From positions 1 to 44,080 of the forward strand of contig NZ_JBFAPK010000056.1 in assembly GCF_040676675.1 (NCBI RefSeq): 44,080 nt of DNA, in the 5' to 3' direction. Below are positions 17,009-24,338 of the stretch, one piece after another. Source of the DNA: JBFAPK01 sp040676675. Lineage in GTDB: Bacteria; Actinomycetota; Actinomycetes; Mycobacteriales; Micromonosporaceae. A program made the position numbers and the translations under genes. The notes under the pieces were generated by a model. The model did not search any database, was not told the origin of the DNA, and worked only from the letters and a program-made list of their open reading frames with translations. Within the stretch, counting starts at the first letter, position 1; every line of letters starts with the position of its first letter.

Positions 17009-17889
17009 CCCGACCGCTGGAGCCCAGCCTGCCGGACGAGTTCCCGGCCGACCGGGCGCTCGACGTGCTGATCCCGACCCGCAACCGCCCGACCGAGCTG
17101 GCGGTCACCCTCTCCGGGCTGGCCGCCCAGGCCAGCGCCGCCGGGTTCGGGGTGGTGGTCAGCGACCAGTCGGACGCCGCGCCGCCCTGGACCGACCCGT
17201 CGGTGGCCACCATGGTCCGGGTGCTGCGGCACGCCGGGCACCCGGTACGGCTCACCCGGCGGTTGCCCCGGCGCGGGCTGGCGGAGCACCGCGCGTACCT
17301 GCTCGACCAGTCGGCCGCCCGGTACGTGCTCTACCTAGACGACGACGTCTGGCTGGAGCCGGGAACGGTGGACCGCCTGCTCACCGCCATCACCGAACTG
17401 GGCTGCGGTTTCGTGGGCAACGCGGTGCACGGACTCTCCTATCTGGACGACGTCCGGCCGGAGACGCACGAGCACTACGAGGAGTGGTCCGGGCCGCCGG
17501 TGCCGGAGGAGGTACGCCCCGGCACGCCGGAGTGGAACCGGGCGCGGATCCACCCGGCGGCCAACCTGCTGCACGTCACCGCCGAGCGGCGGCTGCCGGA
17601 CGGGCAGTGGCGGGCGTACAAGGTCTCCTGGATCGGCGGATGCGTCCTCTACGACCGGGCCCGGCTCCGCGCGGCCGGCGGCTTCGACTTCTGGCGCCGG
17701 CTCAGCCCCCGTCACCAGGGCGAGGACGTGGCCGCGCAGCTCGCCGTGATGCGCCGGTACGGCGGCGCCGGCATCCTGCCCAGCGGCGCGTACCACCTGG
17801 AGGCGCCCACGACGGTCACCGAACGGGACGTGGAGGCCTGGGAGGTCGTGCTCGCCGACGAGGCGGCCCGCGAGCCGGCGACCCCGTAG
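17005..17889 (+). CDS. GT2-type glycosyltransferase
   Basis: 294 residues, GT-A fold, family 2-like. LDVLIPTRNRPTEL starts the nucleotide-binding half, the metal-binding DDD lies at 112-114 (YLDDDVW), and the likely acceptor-side acidic motif is HQGEDV near residue 235. It is soluble, with no membrane segment. The GTG at 17005 overlaps the hldE stop (GTGA), so it is translated together with HldE and probably uses or extends a heptose-containing glycan. Donor sugar not determinable. Confidence 0.85.
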   Translation: MTRPLEPSLPDEFPADRALDVLIPTRNRPTELAVTLSGLAAQASAAGFGVVVSDQSDAAPPWTDPSVATMVRVLRHAGHPVRLTRRLPRRGLAEHRAYLLDQSAARYVLYLDDDVWLEPGTVDRLLTAITELGCGFVGNAVHGLSYLDDVRPETHEHYEEWSGPPVPEEVRPGTPEWNRARIHPAANLLHVTAERRLPDGQWRAYKVSWIGGCVLYDRARLRAAGGFDFWRRLSPRHQGEDVAAQLAVMRRYGGAGILPSGAYHLEAPTTVTERDVEAWEVVLADEAAREPATP

Positions 17890-17969
17890 GCCGGGGCCGG
17901 CGCGGGCGTGCCGATCAGGGGATGCCGGTCAGCGGATGCTGCCCAGCACCGGGCGGCCGGGGCTGCCGG

Positions 17970-19142
17970 TCAGCGGGTGCCGCGCAGCAGCGGGCGGCCG
18001 AGGGCGCCCGCCATCGGCTCGGCGGCGGCCTGACCGGTCGGGCCGCCGCCGTCCAGCAGGTCGGCCGCCGCCTCCAGCACCTCGTCCACCGGTACGTCCG
18101 TGACGAAGGACTCCTGGTGGGCACAGTCGCCGCCCGGGCGGTACGGGTAGATGTCCCGGCTGCAGTCGACGCCGCAGATCGGGCAGTTGATGGTCCAGGA
18201 GGCGATCGGCCGGTGCCGGGCGCGCAGCGGCACCGCGCAGTTGATGATGTTGCCGACCCAGAAGATGCCGACGGTCGGGGTGTCCACCGCCGCCGCCACG
18301 TGCACCGGTCCGGTGTCGTTCGAGACGACCAGCCGACAACCCGCGTAGAGCCCGATCAGCCCGCCCAGCGACAGCTGGCCGGCGAGCGACCGTACGGGTC
18401 CGCGCGCCCGGTCGGCCACCCGCTCGGCCAGTTCCCGCTCCCCGGCGCTGCCGGTGACCACGACCTCGTACCCGGCGGTCGCCAGCTCTGCGGCGACCTC
18501 GGCGAAGCGCTCGGCCGGCCAGCGCCGGCGCGGGTCGCTGGCCCCGGGGTGCAGGGCGACGCGGGGGCGTACCGGCTCGCCGGCGACCGCCGCCGCCTCG
18601 TCCAGGTCCGCCCCGGTCACCGCGAGCCGGGGCGCGAGCCGCAGCGGCTGCGCCCCGACCAGGCCGACCGCCTCCAGGTAGCGGACGATCTCGGGCTGGT
18701 AGAAGACGTACCGCATCCAGCGGTCCAGCGGTGGTGCGTCCTCGGCGCGCAGGCCCGCGGTGACCCGGGCCCCGAGCGCCGCGACCAGGGGATTCGAGTT
18801 CGCGCCGCCGCCGTGCAGTTGCAGGGCCAGGTCGAAGCGCTCCCGCCGGGCGTCCGCCAGGAAGTCGACCATCGCCTCGGCCGGCTCGGGCGAATCGCCG
18901 GGCACCGGCGCCCGGATCCCCTCGACGGGCGGTACCACCAGCACCCGGTCGACCGGGCCGGGCCGGTTCCGCAGCAGGCTCTCGTGCCAGGGCGCGCCGA
19001 GCAACACCAGTTCGGCGTACGGGTAGCAGGCGCGCAGCGCCTCCAGCGCGGGCAGTACGAAGATGAAGTCACCCAGCGCGTTGGCCCGCAGGACCGCGAT
19101 GCGCTCGACGTCGGGGACGATGTCCCGTACCCGCCCGATCAC
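17970..19142 (-). CDS. GT9 heptosyltransferase-like protein
   Basis: 390 residues, GT-B fold, family 9 (ADP-heptose:LPS heptosyltransferase type). RIAVLRANALGDFIFVLPAL opens the N-terminal Rossmann domain. LHPGASDPRRRW (197-208) and SNDTGPVHVAAA (274-285) are the donor-binding signatures. An added cysteine cluster, Cys320, Cys323, Cys327 and Cys340 (NCPICGVDC), could bind metal. The GTG at 19142 overlaps the hsp20 stop as GTGA. Convergent with the HldE-GT2 pair and probably their functional partner, since GT9 enzymes usually take ADP-heptose. Confidence 0.87.
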   Translation of the reverse strand: MIGRVRDIVPDVERIAVLRANALGDFIFVLPALEALRACYPYAELVLLGAPWHESLLRNRPGPVDRVLVVPPVEGIRAPVPGDSPEPAEAMVDFLADARRERFDLALQLHGGGANSNPLVAALGARVTAGLRAEDAPPLDRWMRYVFYQPEIVRYLEAVGLVGAQPLRLAPRLAVTGADLDEAAAVAGEPVRPRVALHPGASDPRRRWPAERFAEVAAELATAGYEVVVTGSAGERELAERVADRARGPVRSLAGQLSLGGLIGLYAGCRLVVSNDTGPVHVAAAVDTPTVGIFWVGNIINCAVPLRARHRPIASWTINCPICGVDCSRDIYPYRPGGDCAHQESFVTDVPVDEVLEAAADLLDGGGPTGQAAAEPMAGALGRPLLRGTR

Positions 19143-19663
19143 CCCACCTCCGGCTGGTGCATCTCCCGGTCGGCCGCCGGGTCCACCGGGTGCGGGCGGC
19201 CGGCACCGCCGCTGCCGCCGTCGTACGGGGGTCGGCCGACCGTGATGGTGCGCCGCTGGGCCTGCGCCGAGCGGGGAACGGTGACGGTCAGCAGCCCGTG
19301 GTCCATGACGGCGTCGATCTGCCCCGCGTCGGCCTGGGCGGGCAGGGTCACCCGGTACTCGAAGCCCCGCACCCGCGAGCCGGTGCCGGGCATGCCCTGG
19401 TCGGCGTTGACCTCCTCCTCGGAGCGGGCCCGGATGCAGAGTTCCCGGTCGTCGAGTTCGAGCGCCACCTCCTCGGGCGCCACCCCGGGCAGCCGGGCGA
19501 TCACCGCCCACCCGTCGTCGATCTCGCGCAGCTCCACATCGGGGGTACCGCCGCCGGCTCCGACCAGCGCCGAGCCGACCAGCCGGCCCAGCTCCGCCCG
19601 GAGGGCGTGCAGCTCGCCCCGGGGATCCCAGCCGTGGTTCGACCATCGGGTCGGGTGTGTCAT
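19139..19663 (-). CDS. Hsp20/alpha-crystallin small heat-shock protein
   Basis: 174 residues. The alpha-crystallin domain spans about 40-145: DVELREIDDGWAVIARLPGV, LELDDRELCIRAR and the closing AVMDHGLLTVTVPR (the GxLxVxxP signature). The N-terminal arm is short and the C-terminal tail is Gly/Pro-rich, without a clear IXI motif. ATP-independent holdase. The ATG at 19663 follows GGAGG. It is followed by the GT9 gene with a 4-bp overlap and preceded 38 bp away by the DUF2231 gene, so all three form one operon. Confidence 0.92.
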   Translation of the reverse strand: MTHPTRWSNHGWDPRGELHALRAELGRLVGSALVGAGGGTPDVELREIDDGWAVIARLPGVAPEEVALELDDRELCIRARSEEEVNADQGMPGTGSRVRGFEYRVTLPAQADAGQIDAVMDHGLLTVTVPRSAQAQRRTITVGRPPYDGGSGGAGRPHPVDPAADREMHQPEVG

Positions 19664-19701
19664 CCGCGTGCCTCCGCTCGGTTCGCGTCCGGGGCGCGGC
19701 G

Positions 19702-20223
19702 TCAGCCGGCGCTCTCGGGGTGCCGGAGCCGCTCCGGCGCCGACTGGGCCTGCGCGAGCAGCGAGTTGGAGGCGTTCAGATCGGCCTCCCGGTCCACCCC
19801 GACGCCGAGCCGGTCGACCAGTTCGCCGCCGAACCAGGCGCCCAGGCCGACGCCGATCATCGCCACCAGCTCGATGGCGATCAGCCCGCCCCCGGCGCCG
19901 CGCCGGTCGGCGGCGAAGCGCACCGCCCAGATCCCGGCGAAGAGCAGGATCACGCAGGTGTTGATGAGGGCGTGGGTGACGCCGATCCGTTTGGCCCGGG
20001 TACCGGCGGGGATGGCGAGCAGGTCGACCGCGCCGGCCGCCATCGCGAGTACGCCGACGACCACGCCGACCACGATGTTCCAGTACGCGACCTCACCGAG
20101 GAAGTCGGGCCCGCCGACCACGTCGACCACGTCGAAGATGACCGCGGTGACCAGGAGTGCGGCGGGGAACATCACCAGCATCGGGTGCACCGGGTGGCCC
20201 AGCGCCTTGAGTCGGCTCTCCAC
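19702..20223 (-). CDS. DUF2231 membrane protein
   Basis: 173 residues with four membrane helices and the family-typical start LKALGHPVHPMLVMFPAAL, in which the HPVHP histidines might bind haem or metal. Role unknown. The GTG at 20223 is chosen because it begins at the conserved region. There is no strong ribosome-binding site, but CAGAAT lies 6 bp before it, so a leaderless start is possible. First gene of the DUF2231-hsp20-GT9 operon. Confidence 0.85.
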   Translation of the reverse strand: MESRLKALGHPVHPMLVMFPAALLVTAVIFDVVDVVGGPDFLGEVAYWNIVVGVVVGVLAMAAGAVDLLAIPAGTRAKRIGVTHALINTCVILLFAGIWAVRFAADRRGAGGGLIAIELVAMIGVGLGAWFGGELVDRLGVGVDREADLNASNSLLAQAQSAPERLRHPESAG

Positions 20224-20464
20224 GGGACCATTCTGCCGACAAAACCCAAAGATGTCCGGGATCGACCCAATTTGCCGGCCGCGAATCTGGGCGCCGACGG
20301 ACCAGCCGGCAACCTGCCGCCAGGGCGACTCCAACGGTCACGCCCCGAGCGGGCGGTGCGCATCGGCGGCCGGAAACGCCGGAACTCGACCGCCGGGCAG
20401 GTCGGAACCTCGAAGTGCCGCCGAGAAAATCTGGGCTGTCTGGACTAGAGATCCTCGCGCCGGG

Positions 20465-20473
20465 TGCTAACAT
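20465..20473 (+). promoter_or_regulatory. Extended -10 promoter for the leader RNA
   Basis: TGCTAACAT at 20465-20473 is a TGn-type extended -10. It predicts transcription from about 20480, just before the CCAGGTTAG that pairs with the 3' end of the proposed RNA. No good -35 at 16-18 bp; TGGACT at 20441-20446 is too far (21 bp). Confidence 0.45.
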
Positions 20474-20480
20474 TCCTGTG

Positions 20481-20885
20481 GTCGCCAGGTTAGACAAAGA
20501 CGCAGACGCACCGCCCGGCCGTGGCGGCACGACGGGCGCGCAGCAGGAGTCAGGGCAGTCTCAGGACTCCGGCTGACCGTTCCACCCCGGTGCGGGGGCC
20601 ACCGAGTCAGGAGGCCCCGCACCGGGAAGCACCTAGGCAAGAGATAGAAGCAGAGGAAAGGGAGGGCCGTACACCGTTGGATCGCCCGCCACCGGCTGTC
20701 GTTCATGCCGGGCGGACACCGTAGGTCCCCCGAACGGGAGGTGGTCTCCGGTCACGCTTATGCGATCCCCGCACCCGACCCCGATAGAGGTGGCGGGCGC
20801 GGATACGAAGGCCGACGTTTCGGTCGGTGAATGGTGTTTCTGACCCCTAACCCTGGGCCCCGGCGCTTACGCGCCGGGGCCCTCG
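20481..20885 (+). ncRNA. Candidate structured RNA or leader of about 400 nt, family unknown
   Basis: The 675-bp gap between the DUF2231 and MerR genes has no frame with the local codon bias but many perfect inverted repeats. The ends pair: CCAGGTTAG (20485-20493) with CTAACCCTGG (20847-20856), with one bulge. Inside are a 5-bp stem 20513-20517/20533-20537, a 6-bp stem 20546-20551/20565-20570 and a 12-bp stem 20587-20598/20616-20627. A multibranched domain is closed by GGATCGC (20679-20685) and GCGATCC (20762-20768) and contains CCGCC/GGCGG (20686-20690/20711-20715). A 5-bp stem 20812-20816/20823-20827 precedes a 12-bp hairpin ending at 20882. Conserved sequences of RNase P RNA, tmRNA and SRP RNA are absent. 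It could be a trans-acting RNA or an attenuator for the MerR gene. Confidence 0.55.
20855..20882 (+). terminator. Hairpin ending the leader RNA
   Basis: Perfect 12-bp stem (20855-20866 with 20871-20882) and TTAC loop, 16 bp before the MerR start and just upstream of its GGAGG. Its 5' edge overlaps the sequence that pairs with the RNA's 5' end, so the two pairings compete by 2 bases. Could be a terminator or attenuator. Confidence 0.65.
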
Positions 20886-20898
20886 ACATGGAGGTGGC

Positions 20899-21204
20899 AT
20901 GGGCCGAGACCCCGATGACATGTTCGGCGACGAGAACTACCCCGCCTACACGATCGGCCAGGCCGCCGAGATCGTCGGTACGTCACAGGATTTCCTACGC
21001 AGGCTGGACGAGGCGAAACTGATCGATCCGCACCGTTCGGGCGGCGGGCATCGGCGCTACTCCCGCTACCAGCTTCGGCTGGCCGCCCGGGTCCGCGAAC
21101 TGGTCGACCAGGGCACCGCCCTGGAGGCGGCCTGCCGGATCGTCATCCTTGAGGATCAGCTCGAAGAAGCCCTGCGACAGAACGAAGAACGCAGGCGCGA
21201 CTGA
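20899..21204 (+). CDS. Small MerR/HspR-like regulator
   Basis: A 101-residue DNA-binding protein. The winged helix-turn-helix of the MerR type spans about 15-85: YTIGQAAEIVGTSQDFLRRLDEAKLI, then GGGHRRYSRYQLRLAARVREL. A short coiled coil (ILEDQLEEALRQNEERR) replaces a long effector domain, which resembles HspR-type heat-shock repressors more than metal-sensing MerR. I see no HAIR operator (CTTGAGT...ACTCAAG) near it. The ATG follows GGAGG (20890-20894). Preceded by a long structured leader, followed by a clear terminator. The hsp20 operon lies close upstream in the opposite direction. Confidence 0.85.
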   Translation: MGRDPDDMFGDENYPAYTIGQAAEIVGTSQDFLRRLDEAKLIDPHRSGGGHRRYSRYQLRLAARVRELVDQGTALEAACRIVILEDQLEEALRQNEERRRD

Positions 21205-21245
21205 ACCCGCCCGTTCGGGGGCACGCCCCCGGCACCCGACGCCGC

Positions 21246-21275
21246 ACGGTCCCTCGCACCCTGAGGGACCGTTTG
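21246..21275 (+). terminator. Rho-independent terminator after the MerR gene
   Basis: 10-bp perfect stem (21246-21255 with 21263-21272), 7-nt loop, followed by TTTGT. Confidence 0.85.
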
Positions 21276-21319
21276 TCAGCCGAGACGAGGCACGCCAGCG
21301 GCAGGGCCTGCCGGTCTTC

Positions 21320-21694
21320 TCAGTCCTGGCCCCAGACCAGGCAGAACGGGTGCCCGGCCGGGTCGGCGTAGACCCGGAATCCGGAGTTGCGCCCGCCGCC
21401 GCCCTGGAGCAGCCGGGCGCCCAGCGCGAGCACCCTCGGCTCCGCCGCCCCGATGTCGGCCACCTCGACGTCGAGGTGCATCTGCTGCGGGAAGCCCGGG
21501 TCCGGCCAGCGCGGCGGCCGGTACCCCACCACCTCCTGGAGGCAGAGTCTCGGCTCCCCGTCGCGCCCGTCCAGGATGATCCAGTCCGAGGGGCTCCCGG
21601 GTCTGCGGGTCAGGCCGGTCAACTCGGCGTAGAAGGCGGCCAGCACCTCGGCGTCGGGACAGTCGAGAACCACCGCGTGCAGCCGCCCGATCAT
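21320..21694 (-). CDS. VOC/glyoxalase-fold protein
   Basis: 124 residues with one vicinal-oxygen-chelate module pair. MIGRLHAVVLDCPDAEVLAAFYAELTG is the first beta-alpha unit, MHLDVEVADIGAA the second, and FRVYADPAGHPFCLVW the usual ending. Conserved metal-ligand positions are only partly visible (His in MHLDV), so it may be an enzyme, a lyase-like protein or a drug-binding protein. ATG 21694 with GGAG nearby; the upstream frame is not protein-like. Confidence 0.85.
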   Translation of the reverse strand: MIGRLHAVVLDCPDAEVLAAFYAELTGLTRRPGSPSDWIILDGRDGEPRLCLQEVVGYRPPRWPDPGFPQQMHLDVEVADIGAAEPRVLALGARLLQGGGGRNSGFRVYADPAGHPFCLVWGQD

Positions 21695-21888
21695 GGGTTC
21701 AACTCCGTTCGCCACGGTCGCCGCCACCGGTTCGAGGCAGGCGTCAGGTCGCCGGCTACCCACCGGTACGACCGTCTGGCAGACCATATCGGCATCGCCC
21801 GGCGGAACGCCGCGCGCGTCACACGTACCCGTGCTGAGCTGGGCCTCCGCGCCGACCATGCAGATGATCTTCTATCCAGCGGAAGCGC

Positions 21889-22866
21889 TCAGGAGAGGCC
21901 GACGAGGATCCTGCCACGGCTGCCCGACTCGACCGCCCGATGCGCGGCGGCGACCTCCTCCAGCGCGCAGACCCCGCCGATCGCGATGGTCAACGCGTCG
22001 GCCGCCGCGAGCGTGGTGAGATCGCGTACGGCCGCCTGCCGGGCCTCCCGGGGGAAGTTGTCGCTGCCGAGCAGCCGCAGCGTCGCGTTGGCGTAGAGCA
22101 GCGGCCAGAACGGCAGGCCCGGCTGGCCCTGCGGCGAGGAGTAGACGGCGATCACCGCGTCCGGCGCGACCACCCGCGAGTCGAGTTCGGCGTTGGCGGA
22201 GAGGGCCACCTCGATGATCCGGTCGACGCCCTCGCCGGAGAGGTCGCGGATCTGGGTGGCCGGGTCGGCGCCGTCGAGCGCCACCACGTGGTCGGCCACG
22301 CCCGGCGGGACGTCGCGCACGTCGGACATCCGGCGGACCGTGCCGATCACCGTCGCCCCGTCCCAGCGGGCGAGCTGCGCGGCGAGCGAACCCACCGCGC
22401 CGAGCACCCCCTGTACGAGCACCCGCTTGCCGCGCACCGGACCGTCCCGGAAGACCGCCCGGTGGGCGGTGATCCCGGGGATGCCGAGGCTCGCGCCGAC
22501 GTCGTCGCTGACCTGGTCCGGCAGCGGTACGGCCAGCCGCTCCGGCACCACCGTCGCCTCGGCCGCGGTGCCGCAGGGGCGGTACGACTGCGCGCCGTAC
22601 ACCCAGACCCGCTGCCCGACCCGCCCCCGGTCGGCCCCCGGCCCGACCGCGTCGACGACGCCCGCGCCGTCGCTGTGCGGCACTACCCGCCGGTACGGCA
22701 TGCCGGACCCCGTGCCGCCCTGGCGCTTCTTCACGTCGCCCGGGTTCACTCCCGACCGGGTGAGCCGGACCCGCACCTCGCCCTCGCCGGGCTCGGGATC
22801 CGGCAGCTCGCCGACCTGGAGCACCTCTGCCGCCGGCCCCTGCCGGTCGTACCACGCCGCGCGCAT
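21889..22866 (-). CDS. Zinc-free quinone oxidoreductase (MDR)
   Basis: 325 residues. MRAAWYDRQGPAAEVLQVGE, SGVNPGDVKKR at 38-48 and the Rossmann loop VQGVLGAVGSLAAQLAR at 151-167 mark an NADPH-dependent quinone reductase. It has a GVLGAVG loop rather than the GGAGAVG of the paralogue at 4574. It stands 189 bp downstream of an HxlR regulator gene on the same strand. HxlR proteins such as QorR and YodB control quinone reductases, so this is its likely target. Confidence 0.9.
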   Translation of the reverse strand: MRAAWYDRQGPAAEVLQVGELPDPEPGEGEVRVRLTRSGVNPGDVKKRQGGTGSGMPYRRVVPHSDGAGVVDAVGPGADRGRVGQRVWVYGAQSYRPCGTAAEATVVPERLAVPLPDQVSDDVGASLGIPGITAHRAVFRDGPVRGKRVLVQGVLGAVGSLAAQLARWDGATVIGTVRRMSDVRDVPPGVADHVVALDGADPATQIRDLSGEGVDRIIEVALSANAELDSRVVAPDAVIAVYSSPQGQPGLPFWPLLYANATLRLLGSDNFPREARQAAVRDLTTLAAADALTIAIGGVCALEEVAAAHRAVESGSRGRILVGLS

Positions 22867-23055
22867 GCGCCACCCCCGATCTCGTACCGCCGACCTCGCC
22901 CCGACCGGTGGCGCGCCGCCACCCGGCTATCCCGATCGTCCCCGGGTGCGGTGGCGGGCGGGCGGAGTTCCGGAAGTAGGGCCGCGTCGGCGGCCGAGCG
23001 GCCCGGTACGGAATCCGGCGCTGTCGGCCGCGCGGGCGGGCGCTTCCGGTTGGCC

Positions 23056-23727
23056 CTACGTACGGTCCTCGACGGGGACCGGTTGCGGCAGCGGGAACAG
23101 CCGGCGCCACCTCTCGACCACGGAACGGTCCCCGTCCAGCCGGGCCGCGCCGCCGGCGAGCACCTCGTCGAGGGACCGATCGGTGCGGAGCAGGGTGAGC
23201 ACGGTGGGCACGTCGCACTCCAGCGTGGCGTCGGGCCGGTCCAGCCCGCCCCGGCCGATGTCGATCCGCCCGTCTTCGACCACCACCCGGAAGTCGTCCT
23301 CGCCGAGGCGGAGCGCGAGGGTCGCGGTGAACCCGGCGGCGGCAGCGGTGTCGAACAGGGCCTTGAGCGAGAGCAGCACCGAGTCCGTCCCGACCGGAGC
23401 GTCCGGGCGTAGTCCCGGCGAGCGAGCACCCCACCGCCCCAGGGATTCGACCAGCGGCTCCAGCTCCATTCCCCAGCTGGTCAGCTCGTAGACCCAGGAC
23501 GCGGCGGGCCGGGCCAGCCGGCGGCGACGCACGACCCCGGCCGCGGCGAGTTCCCGCAGCCGCAGAGTGAGCATGTCGGTACTGACCCCGGGCAGCCCGG
23601 ACAGCAGGTCACTGAAGCGCTTCGGCCCGAGCAGCAGCTCCCGGACCACGAGCAGCGACCATCGCTCCCCGACCAGGTCCAGGGCGTGCGCGATCGCGCA
23701 GCCCTCGTCGTACTTCCGCTTGCCCAC
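23056..23727 (-). CDS. HxlR-type regulator fused to an SCP2-like domain
   Basis: 223 residues. The winged HTH of the HxlR family spans about 1-105: KRKYDEGCAIAHALDLVGERWSLLVVRELLLGPKRFSDLL, with the conserved N-terminal Cys10 that senses electrophiles in YodB/QorR relatives. The rest (about 112-212) resembles an SCP2/sterol-carrier domain: LRLGEDDFRVVVEDGRIDI, then ECDVPTVLTLL. Such fusions may bind a lipid-like ligand. GTG at 23727 (or 23730) chosen to begin at MGKRKYDEG as is usual. The track upstream is a promoter region with foreign composition, not protein. Divergent from the tautomerase gene. Confidence 0.85.
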   Translation of the reverse strand: MGKRKYDEGCAIAHALDLVGERWSLLVVRELLLGPKRFSDLLSGLPGVSTDMLTLRLRELAAAGVVRRRRLARPAASWVYELTSWGMELEPLVESLGRWGARSPGLRPDAPVGTDSVLLSLKALFDTAAAAGFTATLALRLGEDDFRVVVEDGRIDIGRGGLDRPDATLECDVPTVLTLLRTDRSLDEVLAGGAARLDGDRSVVERWRRLFPLPQPVPVEDRT

Positions 23728-23769
23728 CACGCCAGGAAGGTTAGCAGCTTCGGTAGGAGAACTCGTCTT

Positions 23770-23804
23770 AGTACTTGGTTTTTCCAAGCGAGTACCAGTA
23801 ATGT
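23770..23804 (+). promoter_or_regulatory. HxlR operator candidate over the tautomerase promoter
   Basis: AT-rich island. CTTGG-TTTTT-CCAAG (23774-23788) is a perfect inverted repeat framed by GTAC on both sides (23771-23774 and 23792-23795). TTGGTT (23775-23780), 18 bp, TAATGT (23799-23804) form a plausible plus-strand promoter, so a protein on the repeat would cover its -35. HxlR proteins commonly bind such TAC-containing palindromes. Confidence 0.5.
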
Positions 23805-23878
23805 CCAACCGTCCGCTTCGGCTGGACCGGGCCTACGGCCCCGCCTGACCGCGCCCAGACCATCCAAGGAGGCAGCTC

Positions 23879-24286
23879 ATGCCCGTGTTCACCATCGACG
23901 TCCCCGAGGGCGCGGCACCGGCCGCGAAGCACAAGATGCTGCACGAGATCACCGAGGCGCTCGACGAGGCATACCAGATCCCCGACACCCGCGGCTGGGT
24001 GCGCGAGTACCCGGTGGAGAACGTCTCCCAGGACGGGCGGGTCGGCGCCGAGCCGGTACGCCCGGTCTGCTCGCTGGAGGCACCCGAACTGTTCCGTTGG
24101 GATGCCAAGCGCAAGCTGGTGCAGAAGATCGAGTCGGCCATCGCGGACGCCTACCAGGGCATCGCCAACACCGACGAGGTACTCGTCCTGATCAACGAGT
24201 TCCCGCTGCACAACGTGGGGTGGCGGGCCAGCCTGCAATCCGACAAGCCGGAGATCGTGGCCGCCGTGGCGAAGGCCAACGGCTAG
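23879..24286 (+). CDS. Tautomerase-superfamily protein
   Basis: 135 residues. After Met1 is removed, Pro2 (MPVFTIDVPEG) would be the catalytic base of the 4-oxalocrotonate tautomerase/MIF superfamily. The two halves look like tandem beta-alpha-beta units (KHKMLHEITEALDEAY and KRKLVQKIESAIADAY), which is the fused-dimer layout. The ATG follows AAGGAGG. Divergent from the HxlR regulator and probably controlled by it. Substrate unknown. Confidence 0.85.
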   Translation: MPVFTIDVPEGAAPAAKHKMLHEITEALDEAYQIPDTRGWVREYPVENVSQDGRVGAEPVRPVCSLEAPELFRWDAKRKLVQKIESAIADAYQGIANTDEVLVLINEFPLHNVGWRASLQSDKPEIVAAVAKANG

Positions 24287-24295
24287 CAGCAGGTA

Positions 24296-24338
24296 CCCGT
24301 GGAGTCCGCTACCGCTGCGGGTTGGCGGACTCCACGGG
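24296..24338. terminator. Terminator hairpin overlapping the cutA 3' end
   Basis: Perfect 14-bp stem (24296-24309 with 24325-24338), 15-nt loop, 10 bp after the tautomerase stop. Its right arm encodes the last residues of CutA on the minus strand. Confidence 0.75.

Noticed and set aside
20521..20724. Possible small proteins in the gap before the MerR gene
   Set aside because: Third-position GC is lower than in neighbouring genes and the sequence is dominated by base-paired stems, so an RNA fits better than a CDS.
20481..20885. Identification of the leader as RNase P RNA, tmRNA or Ms1
   Set aside because: RNase P core motifs, a tmRNA tag and acceptor arm are missing. The Ms1 locus known to me has different neighbours (ssd-like genes). 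A GAGGAAAG match alone is not enough.
23731..23808. Extension of the HxlR protein to a TTG at 23808
   Set aside because: The extra stretch is the AT-rich promoter and palindrome region, with codon use unlike the gene; HxlR proteins normally begin near GKRKYDEG.
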